Assembly: GCA_033557465.1 (NCBI GenBank)
Contig: CM066035.1
Span: 916,432,235 to 916,496,234, forward strand
Direction of reading: 5' to 3'
DNA from: Ichthyophis bannanicus
Taxonomy: Eukaryota > Chordata > Amphibia > Gymnophiona > Ichthyophiidae
DNA length: 64,000 nucleotides
This document shows positions 63,988 to 64,000 of this stretch, one piece after another. How positions within the stretch are numbered: the first letter of the stretch is position 1; the number at the start of each line of letters is the position of its first letter. The translations under genes were made by a program, and so were the position numbers. The notes under the pieces are model-generated. The model saw only the letters and a program-made list of their open reading frames with translations, ran no database searches and had not been told where the DNA came from.

Positions 63988-64000
63988 ATATACCCTTTCG

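Overview
The window is vertebrate nuclear DNA made almost entirely of transposable elements. I found no host protein-coding exon, rRNA or functional tRNA gene. The mixture (DIRS and Ngaro tyrosine-recombinase retrotransposons, L2, CR1 and RTE/BovB LINEs, an RLE-type LINE, Penelope-like elements, a tRNA-derived SINE, hAT-like and foldback DNA elements) suggests a large amphibian genome, most likely a caecilian. That assignment is inference from repeat content only.

Layout, left to right. 1-1560: 3' half of a Penelope-like element (PLE) with RT and GIY-YIG endonuclease, followed by a hammerhead-like motif. 2937-16965: DIRS element A, split by a CR1 LINE (5902-8465) and by a whole second DIRS element B (10711-16476) inserted just after A's recombinase stop; A's own 3' end resumes at 16477. 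18420-24195: DIRS element C, with the best preserved recombinase ORF, followed by a minus-strand PLE remnant. 26240-28110: a SINE and two L2 fragments. 28315-28812: a small TIR element. 28986-32260: an RTE/BovB LINE with an 11-bp target duplication. 32311-36836: 139-bp tandem monomers leading into a near full-length L2 LINE, whose 3' UTR is cut by Ngaro-1 (36837-43362, minus strand) and resumes at 43363-43625. 45629-50738: DIRS element D, which carries only gag. 52122-58885: Ngaro-2 (minus), inserted in frame-traceable fashion into the endonuclease of an RLE LINE and itself hit by CR1. 60390-61384: a minisatellite and a large foldback. 61446-63660: a head-to-head Penelope terminal repeat with a complete hammerhead core on the minus strand, then the 5' half of a PLE ORF. 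63662-63987: a hAT-like element and a 49-bp-arm hairpin.

How the parts work together: each DIRS copy is gag, then RT-RNase H-methyltransferase-like, then a tyrosine recombinase overlapping the RT frame by -1, bounded by inverted terminal repeats plus an internal complementary region. Each Ngaro copy is gag-RT-RNase H, recombinase and an SGNH hydrolase within A1-B1-A2-B2 split direct repeats. Nearly all ORFs carry stops or frameshifts. The nesting gives a relative insertion order, and reading frames recovered across junctions fix several insertion points to within about one base.
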